Assembly: GCA_032622095.1 (NCBI GenBank)
Contig: CP136064.1
Coordinates: forward strand, 217,882,205 to 217,946,204
DNA from: Siphonodentalium dalli
Lineage: Eukaryota > Mollusca > Scaphopoda > Gadilida > Siphonodentaliidae
Direction: 5' to 3'
Length of the DNA: 64,000 nucleotides
Position 1 is the stretch's first letter. Every line of letters begins with the position of its first letter. The translations under genes and the position numbers were made by a program. Shown one piece after another: positions 1 to 11,913 of this stretch. The notes below the pieces were generated by a model, which saw nothing but the letters and a program-made list of their open reading frames with translations, made no database searches and was not told where the DNA came from.

Positions 1-2170
1 TATGGCTTACGATTTATTTTGCATTCGGCAGGCCTGCCAGTGCCAATTTCAAAAGAGTCCAAAACATGGCTCTTCTCCTTCTATTACTACATATCCATAT
101 GATTATCTGGTAAATAGAAAACCTAAATGAATAACACAAATGAAGGCATTTGTATCATCACACATATAAGTGCCGTTTCGCAAGACGCCATTATATTGTG
201 CATGACCACTGCCCAGTACCAGTGACTGGCGGGGTGCTACCATCGTTGAATTGGAAAACAAATCTTCAAGGGCGAATGCCACCGCTCCTGAGCTTTAGGG
301 TGGGGAAGACTCATCATGTGCCGCTAACAGCGCACCAGCCAACCAGACTTCAGTTCTTCCCAGATGTAAACACAGCTCGAGCTCTCATTTGCTCTCCCAA
401 TTCAGAAGACGGATGTACTTGCGCCTGTATAATCATCAGGTGTGTTTTTCTCAAATTCAATGTCATTGTGGGATAGACCTCAAAACATGCATGTTCCATG
501 GCACTTTCACATTCCCATAATTTAACTGCGATGGGAACGGTTTTAAATATACCTTCCAATAGTTTAATATTGAATCAACGATTACTGTGACCATGCACAT
601 TTTGTCAAGAGGGAACAGTGCACAGTTTAATATTCGTGAATTAGAAAATTACAATTGCATATGGCTTCGAGAACAATTGCTCCTGTCTCCTGGGAAGGAC
701 TGAGACTTCTGACTCTTCCCCACGGTCCGTGGCCCACTCCATTACGAGAGTGGGTCTTGTCCCCCTGGAATCATACTCCCTCGGGATATTCCAGGCCTGC
801 TCCACCATCCGTGGACTTTCCGTAAGTGTATAAACCGTTCTCCTCACCATAAGCAAGGACACCGCTATGTTCTTGCACAGGAGAAATCGAATCTCATCGT
901 CCTCTTCGCCGAGAAAAGACAGTATCTTACCTGCGGTTTAATTTCTAGCAGGTAAGATCACGTGGCCATAGTAAATAACGGAATTTACCTTATTAACCTT
1001 GTTTTGCAATAACTAACAAATGTTTTGTATATTATGCTTGCTAATAACTAACAGAATGTCTTGTCTTGCTTATAGTCGAACGAGATTCGACTTTGATGGC
1101 CACACACCGTGCGGGTTGCTCATGAATATACGCGATATTGTCATAGTTGGTTGAGGGCACATTGGTCCATGGTTAAACATTTTGAGCAAACGTACCAGTC
1201 TTAACTCGGGCAGGAACCATTCGGTCCCCCCTGGTTGTGCTGCAAGCCCCGTCTTCTGCAGACCATGGGAGGCAGGGTGCCGTCCCCCTGGAGATTCGGG
1301 CAACCAATCCTCCAGGACACAAGCACCCGCGCCTTTGGCGACTGTTCTGGGTGGGGAAGCCTCGTTGTCCCGTGCCGCACAAAGCGCACCAGCCAACTGG
1401 CCTTCTGACGCTTCCCCACGGCGCCGTGGCCCACTCCATTACGAGGGTCGGTCTTGTCCCCCTGGAAACGTCATCCCAAGTGATACGTACAGGCCTGCTC
1501 CTCTGCCGTCAGGGGATCCTCGTGGTATGTCATCGACGTTTATGTCAGCGTGTGAGGACCACCTGCATTTGGGAGATTCGGTGGGGGGGGCTTTCCCTGG
1601 TCAAATGGATCCTTTCAATTTCCCTTTTTTCCGCCATTCTGGCCTTGGGGTGGGAAATAACACCTTAAAATCTAACTGCAAGCGCAATTGTTCCTCGTTC
1701 GAGCCATTCCCAGTGTGGGCTTCCCTCTAGTACCTTATCTCAACCTGATGCAGGCTGTTCTGTTGCTGGCGTCGATCCTGACATGCTTTCTATAATTCTC
1801 CTGGCGTCTGATGGCTTTGACGACGATGAGCAAGGATCTCGGGCCGACTGTGGTTCCCACTGTCGGTCAAGGATTCTGTCGTTCCTAGGGAACTCGCTTT
1901 GCGTATGGAAACGACACGGGTCGATCTCTTGTAAAAACTTCATCACAGGATATGTGTCAAATCTTGTTACAATGAATTACACAAACTTTGCACAACTGTA
2001 CCAGTCCTCGGGCTGTACCAGTTCGCGCCCCCTGGTCCTGCATCAGCAGACCGTGGCAGGCAGAGTGCCGTTCTCTGAGATTCGGGCAACCAATCCTCCG
2101 GGACAATAGCACCCGAGCCTTTGGAGGCTGTTCTGTGTGGGGGAAGACTCGCTGTCGCGTACCGTCAATA
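1..2170. repeat. GC-rich dispersed repeat, several partial copies
   Basis: At least three fragments of one GC-rich sequence occur here: roughly 676-830, 1195-1530 and 1997-2170, with a weaker match near 290-350. Shared strings include 'gattcgggcaaccaatcctc' (copies at about 1290 and 2080), 'gcgcaccagccaac' and 'ccgtggcccactccattacg' (about 728 and 1426). Several overlapping ORFs cross the copies in all frames, which fits GC-rich non-coding repeat better than a gene. A short hairpin (atcttacctgc / gcaggtaagat) lies at about 930-957. I recognise no protein domain. The stretch may be intronic to the gene ending at 3647, but no exon could be supported. Confidence 0.55.
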
Positions 2171-2512
2171 GCGCTTTCTATTTAGGAAGATATAAATAGT
2201 AAATACAGACATCACTCTCATCGCATGAAACGAGAAAAAGCAGCAGAAGAAGAAGTCTCTACTGCTCGGTTTCTACAAGTAGCTGGCACGTATGGTATGG
2301 CACTGCCTGGGATGTTTATTCCAAAAGACAAGGGGGGAGGTACAAGCTTGAGCAATGCTGGAATCTGAATTTATGAGCTCTTTCACATAACATATCAAAG
2401 CTGATTCATGACTAAATCACATTTACATGAAATCTGTTTTGGAAGAGTACATTCCCGTCAAACTGGAATATTAAATTTATTGCTCGTTGCCTCCTCCTGG
2501 GCTTTCATTCTA

Positions 2513-2905
2513 ATCCATATAGTTCAGTTGAAGGGCTTCTCCTTGGCGGAAAAATATAATTTTTAATATTAAAATTAGTTTTTCCTCAAGGGAAGCCCGA
2601 AACTGAACTATCATAGATCCCTCCCATGGCGGTGCCATTCCCAACCCCGCAACTCGCAAATCTTATTATTAAAAGTCGGAAATAAAACTGGCTAGATGAA
2701 TTGTTAAGAGCGCGAGATTTGCACGGGACGCATTCATGCGTGGGCTAATCCGATCGCTGATTGACTGGAGTAGGCAATAAACGGACAATAAATTTTAACC
2801 CTCCTGATAACACAAGGCCGAGGATAATAATCCATATAGTTCAGTTTCGGGCTTCCCTTGAGGAAAAACTATTTTAATATTAAAAATTATATTTTCATTA
2901 TATTG
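2513..2905. repeat. Palindromic MITE-like repeat, two pieces
   Basis: The string 'ccatatagttcagtt' opens a hairpin at about 2514-2611 that closes with 'aagcccgaaactgaactat'. The same sequence recurs in inverted order at about 2830-2905 (ccatatagttcagtttcggg, followed by cttcccttgaggaaaaac). The two pieces share the AT-rich loop with ttttaatattaaaa. This looks like a palindromic non-autonomous DNA element or two nested copies. No target duplication was resolved. Confidence 0.5.
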
Positions 2906-3074
2906 TTGAAAAAACATGGGCACCAGCGGCCATCGTGGATTTCACATTTTAATCCATTGGCACAACATGCAGTCCACATTTATTTATCCAAAACTCCAAA
3001 TGGATCATTGGGGTGGGAGCTATTGAATTCTTCTGTCTTTCGTTTGGAAACATGATCGCCAGCAGCAATCTTTT

Positions 3075-3146
3075 GAATCTCTGCACACCATTTAGCTCCC
3101 ATTGGTGTTTGAATCTCTGCACACCATTTAGCTCCCATTGGTGTTT
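3075..3146. repeat. 36-bp tandem duplication
   Basis: Two adjacent, essentially identical 36-bp units are present, each starting gaatctctgcacacc and ending attggtgttt (3075-3110 and 3111-3146). The near identity indicates a recent duplication. It is non-coding, in the presumed intron before the exon at 3525. Confidence 0.9.
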
Positions 3147-3524
3147 GGATCTCTTTGAAATTCCATAGGCATGATTGGGATCATTGTATTGCATCAATTC
3201 AATCCCTTCATTTTATTACTTCAACTGTTTTAACTTTCTTTGTTATAAATCCTCCCATTAACTGCAATGTACAACAAATTATCCCCTCTCCAAGTTGAGC
3301 TACAGTGTCATTGACACTTTCATTTGTGACTATGTTTATTTGGAATCGTGAAGATTTTCAATGCAGCCTTATTCAGAGCTTTGTTGATCTCAATAAAGTC
3401 TGCATAAAGTTCTCAAAGTTTAGTGCTTTTTAATTTATGCCGCCATAGATTAATTTTCAGCCTGTCTAAACATCCAGCAGAGTGTTTGATGTGACTTTAG
3501 CCCATCCTTGATCTTGTTTTACAG

Positions 3525-3647
3525 GATTTATCTGCGATTGAAGCTGACGTGTGGAGTAAAGTGGAGAAGAGTTATCAGCAATCAGCGAAAGAGATAACAG
3601 ACATGCTGCATAATAAACTGCAGTACCTGAATACACTACAACTGTGA
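3525..3647 (+). CDS. Terminal coding exon of an unrecognised gene (40 residues, then stop)
   Basis: A pyrimidine-rich tract ending 'cttgttttacag' gives a clean acceptor, followed by an open phase-0 exon that ends in TGA at 3645-3647. The 40-residue peptide begins DLSAIEADVWSKVEKSY and ends LNTLQL. It is charged, with hydrophobic residues spaced as in an amphipathic helix or coiled coil, which would suit the C-terminal helix of a larger protein. The codon pattern is ordered, unlike the surrounding repeats. A possible poly(A) signal lies 198 nt downstream. Upstream exons were not found here and presumably lie to the left of the window. I do not recognise the family and assign no function. A chance ORF behind a good acceptor is the main alternative. 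Confidence 0.6.
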   Translation, partial: DLSAIEADVWSKVEKSYQQSAKEITDMLHNKLQYLNTLQL

Positions 3648-3844
3648 TATCACCTCGTTACGCCTCCTAATATCACCTCGTTACCCCTCATAATCATTAT
3701 ACCTCAGTCCCACTCCAAGTGAAAAGTAGTCCAGTCTTTTGGTTTTGAAAATCTGCCATTTTGTATAAGGCTCACTTTACTTTGAAGAGGGCGCTATCGT
3801 CAAATGAACTTGTGCCCCAGCTTAGAGCTAATTTGCCACTGTGG

Positions 3845-3850
3845 AATAAA
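3845..3850 (+). terminator. Candidate poly(A) signal AATAAA
   Basis: The hexamer AATAAA lies about 200 nt after the TGA of the exon at 3525-3647 and before the first MITE at 3928. This is a sensible 3'-UTR length for that gene. The call rests only on the hexamer and its position. Confidence 0.35.
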
Positions 3851-3927
3851 CGTCACTTCCATAAATACTGTGCTTTTCAAATGGGAAGTAATTTTGTTTT
3901 CTTCCTGAGTTTATTTTTGTTCTGACC

Positions 3928-4074
3928 TACAGTAATGCTCTAAGTAATCGACTTCTTAACCACAGCAGAATTATGGGTAACTTTTCAGGATTTAGTCGGA
4001 AATATGGCTTATTGCCATTCATTGGAAAGCTCTCTGCTGTGGTTAAGAAGTCGATTACTTAGAGCATTACTGTA
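3928..4074. mobile_element. MITE family A, short copy
   Basis: Inverted termini read TACAGTAATGCTCTAAGTAA at the left and the reverse complement at the right, and the stem continues through 'cgacttcttaaccacagcag'. The internal part shares 'ggatttagtcggaaatatgg' with the copies at 7213, 10661 and 15631. This copy lacks most of one internal arm (147 bp against about 217 bp). Confidence 0.85.
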
Positions 4075-4889
4075 CATGTCCTCAGTTTTGATTTTGCGCA
4101 ATGTATTTTTTGCATAACCCTTTCTTTACTGAATTGATTATTCATCTGTAGGGATGTTTACACCCCTGGCCAAGTGGTCCTGCTAATTTGCTATGATGCT
4201 GGTGGTTCTTCTGAATTGCTATGATATGGGTATGGCAAAACTGATTCAGTTATGAAAAAGTCCCGTTATTTTTTCTAAAGTTGTCATTTTAGCGGTGTTT
4301 TGATAATCCAAGCGATTTGAGAAAAAAACAGTGTGTGTATGTTCAAGAACATATATGTTTTTGAAAAAATATAATAATGCCTGTGCTCGTGTTTCTAAAA
4401 TGACGTGAATAATCATCTTGATTATAGTCAATTTTCAACATCTAATACAACCAGTATTAAAACTATTTTGCAATAAATATGATTTTTGAATGTTTGATAC
4501 GCATAATGACTTTTCCTGGATATGTTTAGATTATCGGAACACCTCGAAAATTTACAAATTAAAAAATATAACGGTACTTTTTAGCTCAACTGAGACGAAG
4601 TGGAGCTATAGTCATCACTCCTCGTCCGTCAAAATTGGGTCACTGTGTCAAATAGGGGCCGAGCCAGGGACATAACTCTTAAAAAAAAAAAATTAATTTA
4701 AATCCTTGCTCAATTAAAAACAAAGTCCCCCCACACCTACCCCCCCCCCCCCCACTCTGCACCGCCCCTGCACCCACTGTCCAGAAAAAAATAAATTAGA
4801 AAAACAAACACTATTGCAACATCCGCAGAGTTATGAAAATCTGGAATGATAGCATGGAAACTGTCCCTAAAATCAAATCAAAACAAAAT

Positions 4890-5319
4890 GCCTGTGTGTC
4901 TGACATTTGCAGTATGATGTCCCCAGTGGGTGAATTTAGTGATGCTGCCCTGCACATTATGCTAGCATGGCCAAATACACTCTCCAGGGACCTCAGTCTC
5001 CTTATGCCTCATCTTCAGGGAAGTATATAGGGTCTTAATTTGACATTTTTACTTACCTTTTCCCTTCTGTTTAGTTTCTATATCCCCCTAATTTGCAGAA
5101 GATAAAATGGATAATTGAGGTACCCAATGGGTGCACATCACCAACTTTAACTGGAGAACATCAGTCTGTTCTTATGTCTCCCATAGCTGTTGAGGCCTAA
5201 GCAGATGAGGTCCCCAGAGGGTGAATTTGGTTTTGCTAGCCCACATTGCAGGATTGCGTCACTAAATTCACCCTTTAGGGACCTCATTCTGCAAATGTCA
5301 GACACTATATTCAGGCTTG
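4890..5319. mobile_element. Family C (hAT-like) MITE, degraded copy
   Basis: Two palindromic blocks with 'ccccag..ggtgaattta' cores sit at the two ends, each flanked by the gtctgacatttgcag / ctgcaaatgtcagac pair, separated by a ttctatatccccctaatttg middle. This matches the organisation of the better copies at 38062 and 55256. The outer ends are eroded and no 8-bp duplication is visible. Confidence 0.7.
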
Positions 5320-6375
5320 GCTGTTCCAATATTATATTCTTAACCACCACCTATCCAGTTGAACTCATTATACCCTGATTTGCAAAGAAAACATTGGGGG
5401 TATATTGGATTGACTTTGTCTGTCTCTCAGTCAGTCTGTCCTCCCACCATCCCTCTGTTGGGATGTCTCCATCCTTCCATCAATTTTTTTCTTCTCGAGA
5501 TACATTTTAAAGACCGAATGGGTTTATATATTTTGGTGTGGATGTCCCCTAAGTGACTCACATTCAGATTTGTTCAAATGAGTTCATCAGGTCATATAGG
5601 TGAGAAGCCAGGGCCATAACTCTCCATAGTAATTCTTAAAACAACTTCTTCTCAAGAACCACCGGGCCTACTTAGTTTATGTTTGATATGGGGGGTCCTT
5701 CGGTGACTGGTTTTTAAATTTGTATACATTGGGTCATTTTTAGGAAACTTTTGAGGAAAATCAGTTCTCTTTAACTCTTAAAATCTACCGTTTGAAATTT
5801 CTAGATGAATGGATCTCATAGATGGGGAAACATGTTTGTTCAAATAGGGGCAGAGATAAGAGATTTAACTCTCAACCACCCACCCTACCTGTATCTATGC
5901 TGTTTGGTACTGGTATAACAAAATATAGATTCCTATTGATTTCTAAGCTGCCTGGGTGATGGGCAATGATGCGGAAGTGTAGAGGGGGTGGGGTTTTGAC
6001 CCCCTACAGTTGGAAATTTCATGCCTGATACAACATTAGTTGTAGATTTGATTTTTCAACCAGTAACAGTCCACATTTTCCTACTTCGGGTCAAACTGAT
6101 AGACCAAAATGGTCACAAATTTTAACTTTATGGGCGATGTCAGGTTGGTAATTTCCAAGTTCTAGAGATTGAAGTACTGGTACCAGTTGTAAAATTTAAT
6201 TCTAAGAGGGATTTGCAAAAGGAATTTTGTGAACTTAGGACTGTGGTCTGGTTGTCTTGTTTAAAAAGGGTAAGGGTTTGGAGATTTGTCAGTGGTGTGC
6301 AATTGAAAATTTCAAGGTGAAGAGCCTTGGTCATCTGAGAACCTCCAGCTATTTCCCTTTTTAGAATTACTTATC

Positions 6376-6480
6376 TTAAGTGATTTTGACAATTACTGAC
6401 TGTTGTAGTCTTCAGAGTCCCGGTCTTCTCAGTCTTTACAGTCAGGTGAAAGACCCCAAAGTCATCGACTGTCTTATTGT
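6376..6480. repeat. Dispersed repeat, partner at 15919-16020
   Basis: This stretch and 15919-16020 share about 100 bp, including 'aagtgattttg', 'cttcagagtc', 'cttctca.tctttacagtca' and 'cattgactgtctt' (catcgactgtctt in this copy). Identity is moderate. No termini were identified. Confidence 0.5.
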
Positions 6481-7212
6481 TAACAGCATCATTTTGCCCT
6501 AACAGCATCATAGCAATTCAACAGGACCCAACCCCATCATAGCACATTAGCAGGACCACTTGACCAGGGGTTGTTTAGGATATATAAGCAGATGACAGAC
6601 ATACCAAACAATAATAAAGAGCAAAAGTCTCCTATTCATTGCTGGGAATTGTTCAGATAATAAGTTCAACAAATGGCCCATAGCCATTTATTGAACTTAT
6701 TAATTGAACATTTCTTAAGGGATAACTACTCATCAATGAGGGTTAAAACACATGAGGAAATGTGCCAGTGAGGATTTTACTGCATGACTTGAAGGGGTAC
6801 TGTACACTGAATCCAGTCATGTTTGCGACCATCTCCTCTTATACTCAACAGTATATTGCTTCCTAGGATATAAACTTTACAAGCACAATGGCGATCTAGA
6901 GAAACATGTCATCTATTAAATCGAAAGTCTAATGGTCCGTGGAATTTCATCTACTTCACTGGATTGAGAATTATGAAGTCTGTTTCTCTCTGGATAATTG
7001 AATTGTCTGTGTGTTTTGATTTTTATTCATGGATGCCAAATTATTAAGTTATTCTCTATGCAATTTCTTTTAATCAACTCAGCCATTTGTGTAGAGTCTT
7101 GGTTGGTGAATTCATTATATCAATTTCTTATGTGATGGACTCAACCATCATCTGATTGTCATCAACTCTTTATATGGGGCCATGATCAAAATATGTATGA
7201 TTTCCCTCAAAC

Positions 7213-7429
7213 TACTGTAATGCCCTAATTAATCGACTCCATAACCACAGCAGAATTATGGGTAATTTTTCATGATTTAGTCGGAAATATGTCTTGTTGC
7301 CATTCATCGGAAAGCTCTCACTGAGAGCTTTCCGATGAATGGCAACAAGCCATATTACCGACTAAATCCTGAAAAATTACCCATAATTCTGCTGTGGTTA
7401 AGGAGTTAATTAATTAGGGCATTACTGTA
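7213..7429. mobile_element. MITE family A, full-length palindrome
   Basis: This 217-bp near-perfect palindrome runs from TACTGTAATGCCC to GGGCATTACTGTA. The centre is gaaagctctcactgagagctttc. The same full-length form is present at 15631-15847. Such a molecule folds into a single long hairpin. Confidence 0.9.
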
Positions 7430-7974
7430 CTGTCTCATTTGTAAACATATCTACCAAAATTACTAAATTGGCATATTTAAAAAAATAGGTACTGTATGTT
7501 CGTCACCAAAATAATTAGATATTTAGTGACTATCAACTCATGAATTATAGTCAGTGTGTCATCAAATGGTCAAAATACATTCTAAATACCTTGTGACATT
7601 GCCATCTTCTATACTGGGTGCACAGTGAAGATGACATCTCCCCGTAATAGTAATTCTGTTAATAATCACCGTGAGTTATTTGCTCTATTTAATAGAATAA
7701 TATAATTAGAATCACATTCCGAAATCAGTTGGTGAGTAGAGCTATATATGTCTACAAAAATACAATTATATCCAAACACGTGTGCAGTTTTTACAGAGAA
7801 TTTGGAAAATCCTTTATATGCCCAAAAACCTGGGAATTTCCCCAATTTCACATGGGCAATCGTGTTTTGAACATGTGACCTGATTACCAAAAAAACAAGA
7901 CTATCGTAAAGTGAAGCAGCATGTTGCCAATCAGTAAGCACACAGGTAAACTTTGATGTTGTTTGGCTTATTGA

Positions 7975-8424
7975 CAAGCCTGATTATAGTGTGTCTGTCA
8001 TTTGCAGAAGGAGGTATCCAGAGGGTGAATTTAATGATGCTATCCTGCATAGCGGGCTAGCATCACCAAATTCACCTTCTGGGGACCTCATTCTGCTTAG
8101 GTCTCATCTTCTCTGCAAAGTTCCTTTATCATCAAATTTCTATAGAAAATTTTTCACATAGATTCTATTTCTTTTTTAGTTTAGTTTCTCTATATCCCAA
8201 ATTGGCAGACGACATTCCATAGTCAAGGTTCCCAATGGGTGTACATCACAATATTCACCATTTGGGAACATCAATGTGAGTCTATGTCTCCCATAGCAGA
8301 TGAGGCTATGCAGAATGAGGTTCCCAGAGGGTGAATTTAGTGATGCTAGCCCGCTATAGCGTCACTAAATTCACCCTCTGGGGACTTCATTCTGCAAATG
8401 ACAGGCACACTAAACTCAGGCTTG
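7975..8424. mobile_element. Family C (hAT-like) MITE
   Basis: Termini CAAGCCTGATTATAGTGTGT and CACTAAACTCAGGCTTG are inverted relative to each other. Both terminal blocks carry the gtgaattta hairpin. The 8-bp flanks (left CTTATTGA, right TGACCTGG) do not match, so this copy is old or rearranged. Confidence 0.75.
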
Positions 8425-8572
8425 TGACCTGGCACCAGGTGACTCATGTGAGTCGCAATCTGCATATAATTCTGTCAACATGCCGTCTGTTATATTTATA
8501 TTTGTGAAATATGCTATATTTATTGTTCTGGACACTATAGATTGAAATTTTGTGGCCATGCATGAACCTTTA

Positions 8573-8846
8573 GAGCCACCGCAGACGCTGCTATAAAAAT
8601 CGTAACTGGGGAAAAATCGCAGGTGGAGAAAAGTGGCTTGCCTGCAGACGCTATGGTGCTGCGATGTCTGCAGCTGCGATTTTATCCACTTGACAGCTAT
8701 AATCGCGCACGTTGCCACTCCATGATTTTCCTGGTAAAAGTCAAACATTGCTTGATCGCTGTGATATTGTCATGAGCGTGTGCAGTGGATGCTCCACCTG
8801 TGATTTTCCCCACTTACGATTTTAATCGCAGCGTATGCAGTGGCTC
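8573..8846. mobile_element. PIF/Harbinger-like MITE with TTA duplication
   Basis: Inverted ends GAGCCACCGCAGACGCTG and CAGCGTATGCAGTGGCTC are each flanked by TTA. Inverted subterminal stretches such as 'atcgtaactgggg' / 'ccccacttacgat' extend the arms to about 55 bp. TTA duplication with GC-rich ends fits PIF/Harbinger non-autonomous elements. The family assignment is inference. Confidence 0.8.
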
Positions 8847-8970
8847 TTAGTTATATTTTAATGCATTATCTCCATTTTGAGTAAGTTGGTATCAATGTTA
8901 TTTGTAGAGAATTATAGAAGGGCCCAGTTCAACTCCAGTTGAATGTTAGTGACTATGATGGAGTTGTTGT

Positions 8971-9233
8971 TTAACCCTTCCATGACGGTAGCTGCGCTGG
9001 TGCAGCATTAAAGATCCTGTGCCAGGGCATTCTCTTATGTATGCATGTCTCCCATAAGGAGCCTCGTATATTTCAGAGAATGAACTGGCTGGCAAGAACA
9101 AGGTAAATATTGTTAGGCCAATGCACTCTCTTATATATGCGAGGCACCCTATGGGCGACTCGCATATACAAGAGAATGCATTGGCGCAGGGTTTTCGCAA
9201 AATTTCAGGAAGATCCAGTCATGAAAGGGATAA
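8971..9233. mobile_element. Family D palindromic MITE (TTAA type)
   Basis: It starts TTAACCCTTCCATGACGG and ends in catgaaagggataa. It contains the inverted pair 'ctcttatgtatgc' / 'gcatatacaagagaatgca' and the trinucleotide-like 'gctgcgctggtgcagc' hairpin near the left end. Related copies lie at 33801-34074 and 54216-54687. Confidence 0.75.
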
Positions 9234-9605
9234 CTTTTGAAGCCAATTACGCCCAGATTTGTTACATCTGGTTCTTGGGATCAAAATAGGTTGATAAATA
9301 CATGAAATAATATGGACTTTATTTGCCACCGATAGACATTTTAAGGTAATAGAATTTTGAAAAACTGTGTCCCTATTTTTCTCAAGTATGCAACAATAAA
9401 GAGTGTTCTTGGTTAGCATATCCCTGATATGGTCAAAATAAAGAGCGTTTGAATCACTTCTGTGAGAAAAATTTATAATTGCTATGACTGGCAAATATTT
9501 TCACAGCCTGCAGATCAGTATTTTGTGTATTTATCAACCTATCTTATCCCTCCTTACAAATGATGTAGACAAAATTTGGAGGTTCACATCAAACTTGAAG
9601 ACATA

Positions 9606-9990
9606 TTATGGACTTGTCCGGGTGCGAGAAACTGATAAGTTAGTACTCTGATACTATGCCAATTGGGGGAATGCAACATTCTACTAACACCGCCGAAAAT
9701 CTGAAGCAAATCGACTGTACCACTCCAAAGAAAAATCAATCTGAACTACGCTCAATTGTAAATATTTACTACTCGTTTCGGGACGCATCTATCAACAATA
9801 AACTAACAAAAACAATTTCACCACCGAGAGTCGCTGCATTGAATTAATGCCTACGAATGATGGTGTGTATTGTCAATTTAGATATAATATTTGTAAAAAT
9901 AACAACTTTGAACAAGATTATTCTCCATCTCTACCAGATCACCCTACCGGAGTGTTTTACATCACTTTAACTTTAATTAGCAGTAATGTA
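9606..9990 (+). pseudogene. Relic of the 2.9-kb element at 38645, with a short coding-like segment
   Basis: About 380 bp match 39430-39800, starting 'cgggtgcgagaaactgataa' in this copy. In this copy 9656-9847 is open for 63 residues (MPIGG..), and immediately after it 9847 onward encodes MPTNDGVYCQFRYNICK and onward to FEQD, HPTGVF and ITL. The second segment aligns residue by residue with the translation of the 39.7-kb copy (CQYTYKICKHNYFEQD, HPTGVFHITL), which suggests a once-coding segment. No known domain was recognised. Confidence 0.5.
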
Positions 9991-10144
9991 ATTCTATAAT
10001 AATTGAGATATATGGGTTGGGAGAGGGTAAACAATTATAACTGTGACCTTACTTGTGCTGCATTCCATATATATATAAATAGATATCATTAAAGTTGTAG
10101 ATTCTATAAAACATATCCAACATTTTCTTCTTAACAGTGATTGA

Positions 10145-10606
10145 TCAATTGAATGTAAGTAATTTGAAAACTAATTAAAAACAATAAAAATTACTCCTCC
10201 ACAATATTAACCCCTATATATAGGATATAGAAACTGAACAGAAGGGGGAAATTAACTAAAAACAATGTTAATTTGAGACAAACGATATTTCGACAAACGA
10301 TACTTCCCAGAAGATGAATTTGGTGACGCTAGTTCACTGTGCAGGATAGCATCACTAAATTCACCTCTGGGGACCTCAATTGAATGTAAGTAATTTGAAA
10401 ACTAATTAAAAACAATAAAAATTACTCCTCCACAATATTAACCCCTATATATAGGATATAGAAACTGAACAGAAGGGGGAAATTAACTAAAAACAATGTT
10501 AATTTGAGACAAACGATACTTCGACAAACGATACTTCCCAGAAGATGAATTTGGTGACGCTAGTCCACTGTGCAGGATAGCATCACTAAATTCACCTCTG
10601 GGGACC
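10145..10606. repeat. 231-bp tandem duplication containing part of a family C MITE
   Basis: Two adjacent units of 231 bp (10145-10375 and 10376-10606) start tcaattgaatgtaagtaatt and differ at only a few positions (for example gatatttcg / gatacttcg and agttcactg / agtccactg). Each ends within the family C core (ggtgaattt-like hairpin), and the second runs on into the intact right end of that MITE at 10644. This is a recent unequal-exchange type duplication. Confidence 0.9.
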
Positions 10607-10660
10607 TCAGTCTGCAAATGACAGACACACTATTTCAAGGCTTGCATCAACAGCATAATC

Positions 10661-10860
10661 TACAGTAATGCCCTAAATAATCGACTCCTTAACCACAGCA
10701 GAATTATGGGTAATTTTTCAGGATTTAGTCGGAAATATGGCTTGTTGCCATTCATCGGAAAACTCTCACTGATTCTGCTGTGGTAAAGGAGTTGATTACT
10801 TAGGGCATTACTGTTAACAAAGCATTAAAGTCGCCGCATTACTTAGGGCATTACTCTATA
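10661..10860. mobile_element. MITE family A, damaged copy with extra terminus
   Basis: The left end TACAGTAATGCCC and 'ggatttagtcggaaatatgg' are present, and the right end 'tagggcattactg' falls at about 10801-10813. A second right-end fragment (cttagggcattact) follows at 10842-10857. Most of the second arm is deleted. Confidence 0.75.
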
Positions 10861-11039
10861 GCTCAGACTATCAACTCAGTTATTGTAGATAGTAAAAAAC
10901 AATGGTAACTGACCATTAAGATGATGATATGATACTTTTTAAGGCCAGTTCGTACCAAGACTAGTTTAGTTACCTTTGAGTTAGACTGTCTGACCATTGA
11001 CATAGTCAACATAGGTCTCTTTTCAGTTAACCATTTCTG

Positions 11040-11250
11040 TATAAAAGTATACACTGGAATGGTCTATTATTCATTTGGAGAGGTGTTCATGTAAGTAGAT
11101 GACAGACTGGGAAAAGATAATACAAGTGCTGAAGGATTCATATTAATTGGTGGGAATTGATCAGATAATAAGTTCAACGAACGACCTTTTTATCTGAAAA
11201 TTTCCTAAGGGAACTAATTGTCAATGAGTATAAAGGGTTGGTTGAACTGT
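11040..11250. repeat. Fragment of the TTAACCCT (family E) repeat
   Basis: The segment shares 'ggtctattattcatttggag', 'gatgacagac', 'attggtggga' and 'aataagttcaac' with the intact 53464-53691 element and with about 60430-60640. The ends are eroded. Confidence 0.6.
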
Positions 11251-11913
11251 TTGGAAAGCCATGTCGGTACTCCACAGACATAAACTAAAAATGATGCTGT
11301 TTATGGTAACCTGATCGCAACCACCCCGTGGGTGCTTATACCTTAAGCACATGTGAATGATGACGTCATATAATTTTTTCTATATTTTCTATACCATGAA
11401 ACAAAATAGAGTTTATGTTGTTTTTGCAAAATTCACCCGTGACTTCCGGTCGGTCACTGTGGAGAATCCAGCAGAAACAAAAATGATCAAGGATTGGTTA
11501 CAGCTTTTCTCATCTGATTCGGAGGATTAATTCCAGCCTTTTCATCTGATAAAATTCATTCCATGACAATATTGCTGTGTCTCTACTCGCTTGATTTTGT
11601 GAAGAATTACGTTTTCTCCACTTCAACTTCCAACACAATCAATAGTTTGGCTACTGTAAACTGTTACAGACAACACTGATCAAGATTCAAGAATCATTCA
11701 ATTTCAATCAACCCAAAAGTTCAACTTCCAAGTTCATGGAAATTAAAAAAATAAAAGAACAAATTCTGTGTTGCGTGTAATGTATACTGCAGTTGTAGTA
11801 TGTTTCCTAATTCCTAGTACCCATTACCCATAATTCATTCCTGAATGAATGCAAAGGGTTAACCATGACTATTTTTAGGTAAACCTTGGCTGCTGTGATA
11901 GTAAAATAGTTAA

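Larger units (their letters stand above)
4117..6745. mobile_element. Possible 2.6-kb element with TTAACCCT-type ends
   Basis: The left end reads taaccctttctttactg, like the intact TTAA element at 53464. The right end reads caatgagggttaa. About 70 bp just inside the left end (4168-4240, cctgg..aagtggtcctgct) is repeated in inverted orientation at about 6490-6570, so inverted arms exist. Between them lie a family C MITE (4890-5319) and AT-rich repeats. The left TTAA is degenerate (ATAA), so the boundaries are tentative. Confidence 0.4.

Noticed and set aside
1182-1730. 182-codon ORF in the GC-rich region
   Set aside because: It lies in a dispersed repeat, several other frames are equally open, and no domain or exon signal was seen.
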